NCBI GenBank assembly: GCA_946405485.1
Contig: CAMJHJ010000033.1
Span: 1-14,626, forward strand
From: an uncultured Bacteroidales bacterium
GTDB taxonomy: Bacteria > Bacteroidota > Bacteroidia > Bacteroidales > UBA932
Direction of reading: 5' to 3'
Length of the DNA stretch: 14,626 bases
Shown here: positions 12,803 to 14,626 of the stretch, piece after piece
Numbering within the stretch: the first letter of the stretch is position 1
How the letters are laid out: every line of letters starts with the position of its first letter
Made by a program: the position numbers and the translations under genes
Notes under the pieces: generated by a model
Database searches by the model: none
What the model saw: the letters and a program-made list of their open reading frames with translations, nothing else
Told to the model about the DNA's origin: nothing

Positions 12803-14626
12803 TTAGCGCACGGGACGGATGAGGAAGGCGAAGGTGGCGTCGGAGTGAACGCGGTCTTCGGGAAGCGGGCTGGGGCCGCAGCTGTTTCCGCCCAGGCCGG
12901 TTACGGCAGCGTCCAGGCAGAGCCAGGTATCGCCCGGCGCCGGCAACTCATGCTGATGCGCCGCCGTTACCAGATCGACCGCCGCATAGGGCAAGGCGCT
13001 GACAGACATGACGGGCCTGAGAGCCTCGGATTTGCGTAAGTCGTTGTCCAGCACATCGAAACGAACCCCGCGTCCGGAGCGGCGCGTCAGCGAAGCCCAA
13101 CGCGTCTCCTCGTGGTTGCCCGTCTCTTGCGGCTTGGTATAATTGCCAAGCTGTTCTGAAACAGGCGACTCGTAGATGCCGACGAAAGCGCAGGTGTAAC
13201 GGTCGGAATAATTCTCCATCGGGCCACGGCCGTAATAAGAGAAACAGTCGTACGACGAAGGCAACTGCATCTGCCAGCCCAGGCGCGCCAAGGGGATCTC
13301 AGGATGGTCCGAGACCACTTCTGAGCGAAGACTGATCCAGCCGTTGGGATAGACGGTCCATCTGACGCGGGTCGTGAACTGCATCAGGTCGGTCCGGGTC
13401 GAATCCTCGACAATACGGCACGCAGCGCTGGCGGGAGTGCCCTCGAGATGCGCCCCGTTCGTCGCCTTCGACACGACGGTGTACCCGATACTGATACCAC
13501 CGTTGTCCAAGGCAAGGATGGGATCGGGAGCGGCCGTATGCTGCAAATGATGCAAGCCCTGGGCGAACCACTGTTTGTATGCCCATCCATCATTGTTGGT
13601 CAAGGCACGGAAGGCATTCAGCCGGGGGCCCTGTCCCGGAACGAAAACATCCTGCCCGCGATAGCGCAGGCGGTATAAGGTCCCTTGGGAAGGATCGAAC
13701 TCCGCCCGGAATCCCTTTCCCTTCACGACCAGGCGGCCGGACTTATCCAGGCGTCGCTTCAACGGCCTTCCCGCAACGGCGGAAGCATCCAATGAAATCA
13801 GGCCGGACGGCTGGAGGAACAATTGTTCCTTGCACGCCTCGTAGCCGGCTTCCGCCCAGGGCAAAGCCTCTTTCAGGCAATAATAAAGATTCAGATAGCA
13901 TTCCTTCCCTTCCGGCAGTTCCCCGATCTCCACGGAGCGGACAGCCCGGGAACGGGGAGCGATTTCACCCGTATCAAAGGCCCCGCTGCGGATTTCCTTT
14001 CCGTTCGCCAGCAGAGACCAGCGTGCCTCATAGCAGCATGGCTCGAAATAGTTCCGGTTGAACAACTCCACGCAGACTGCCTTCCCGTCGCAGCGCACGA
14101 GCGAAGTATAAAGGTTCTGATAGACCTTCTTGACTTCATAGTATTGCGGTTTCGGACTGCGGTCGCCGTTCAGGATGCCATTCATCACAAACTGGCCGTC
14201 ATTGGGGACGTCTCCGAAATTGCCTCCGGATGCCAGGTACCGGATGCCATCCGGTGTCCAGTTCCAGAGTGACTGGTCCACCCAGTCCCAGATTGCGCCA
14301 CCCATGAAGAAATCGGTCGAATCCATGCTCTTCCAGTATTGGGCGAAATTACCCAGGGCGTTGCCCATCGAATGGGCGAACTCATTGATATGGTACGGGT
14401 ACTTGACGTCACCCTTTCCGGTCGCAACCTGCTGGACCCAGCGCACGCCGGGATACTGACTGCATCCGATGTCGGAGAGGTCGTTGTTGCGCTCGTACTG
14501 GATCGGACGCATCGGATCGATCGCCCGGGCAGCGGCATAGGTCGCCTTGAAATTGTCTCCGGGCCCCGCCTCGTTGCCCATGCTCCAGATGATGACCGAA
14601 GGATGATTGTAGTCAGAGGCGACCAT
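12803..14626 (-). CDS. lacZ: GH2 beta-galactosidase, C-terminal part (5' end outside the window)
   Basis: The visible 607 residues are the second half of a LacZ-like glycoside hydrolase of about 1000 residues, which releases terminal beta-D-galactose. The acid/base glutamate is in WSMGNEAG (Glu19 of the fragment). The nucleophile is in HINEFAHSMGN (Glu82), as in E. coli Glu461 and Glu537. Later come the beta-sandwich linker domain (about 170-275) and the Bgal_small domain, with RALTNNDGW near 340-348, YYGRGPMENYSDR at 464-476, YTKPQETGNHEETRW at 496-510 and the C-terminal GLGGNSCGPSPL. The first codon in view is not the true start, since the frame runs on past the window edge. Any signal peptide is out of view, so periplasmic or surface location, common for Bacteroidota GH2 enzymes, cannot be judged. 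Whether it belongs to a polysaccharide utilisation locus cannot be judged either. Confidence 0.93.
   Translation of the reverse strand: MVASDYNHPSVIIWSMGNEAGPGDNFKATYAAARAIDPMRPIQYERNNDLSDIGCSQYPGVRWVQQVATGKGDVKYPYHINEFAHSMGNALGNFAQYWKSMDSTDFFMGGAIWDWVDQSLWNWTPDGIRYLASGGNFGDVPNDGQFVMNGILNGDRSPKPQYYEVKKVYQNLYTSLVRCDGKAVCVELFNRNYFEPCCYEARWSLLANGKEIRSGAFDTGEIAPRSRAVRSVEIGELPEGKECYLNLYYCLKEALPWAEAGYEACKEQLFLQPSGLISLDASAVAGRPLKRRLDKSGRLVVKGKGFRAEFDPSQGTLYRLRYRGQDVFVPGQGPRLNAFRALTNNDGWAYKQWFAQGLHHLQHTAAPDPILALDNGGISIGYTVVSKATNGAHLEGTPASAACRIVEDSTRTDLMQFTTRVRWTVYPNGWISLRSEVVSDHPEIPLARLGWQMQLPSSYDCFSYYGRGPMENYSDRYTCAFVGIYESPVSEQLGNYTKPQETGNHEETRWASLTRRSGRGVRFDVLDNDLRKSEALRPVMSVSALPYAAVDLVTAAHQHELPAPGDTWLCLDAAVTGLGGNSCGPSPLPEDRVHSDATFAFLIRPVR

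Overview
This 14.6 kb window looks like chromosomal DNA from a member of the Bacteroidota, probably Bacteroidales. Evidence: the upstream regions carry the Bacteroidota promoter signature (TTG about 19-21 bp before TAnnTTTG) and few Shine-Dalgarno sites. The MreB, OxyR-type, NADP-GDH and large PEP/pyruvate-binding proteins also read like their Bacteroides counterparts. Coding sequence is moderately GC-rich, so many long antisense open frames occur and are treated as shadows. The genus is not resolved. There are no rRNA or tRNA genes, CRISPR arrays, insertion sequences or phage genes.

Layout. 1-283 (-): 5' end of an ATP-cone protein. 521-2041 (+): guaA, GMP synthase. 2124-3146 (+): mreB, without mreC or mreD. 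3183-4631 (-): TrkH-type K+ transporter subunit. 4725-5648 (+): OxyR-like LysR regulator, divergent from trkH. 5671-8601 and 8605-9960 (-): a two-gene unit transcribed gdhA first, then a large protein with two receiver-like domains and a PPDK_N ATP-grasp domain. 10090-11025 (+): EamA/DMT permease. 11053-12655 (+): a tryptophan-type attenuator followed by a TrpB2-class tryptophan synthase beta chain. 12803-14626 (-): 3' part of a GH2 beta-galactosidase that runs off the window.

The most striking element is the leader of trpB2. A near-consensus promoter is followed by a 24-codon leader peptide with two adjacent Trp codons. Next come a 10-bp hairpin just downstream of those codons, a segment able to form a competing antiterminator, and a 12-bp intrinsic terminator with a U tract. 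The segments are mutually exclusive, as in the classical enterobacterial trp attenuator, but here they control a stand-alone TrpB2 in a Bacteroidota genome. This is strong sequence-level evidence that this TrpB2 takes part in tryptophan supply.

Other points of interest: the OxyR-like regulator lacks both redox cysteines and has a LysR-type dyad at its own predicted transcription start. It shares back-to-back promoters with trkH. The gdhA partner protein keeps the ATP-grasp half of PEP synthase/PPDK but has no phosphohistidine swivel or PEP-binding barrel. An 81-nt imperfect hairpin sits between the convergent trpB2 and GH2 genes.
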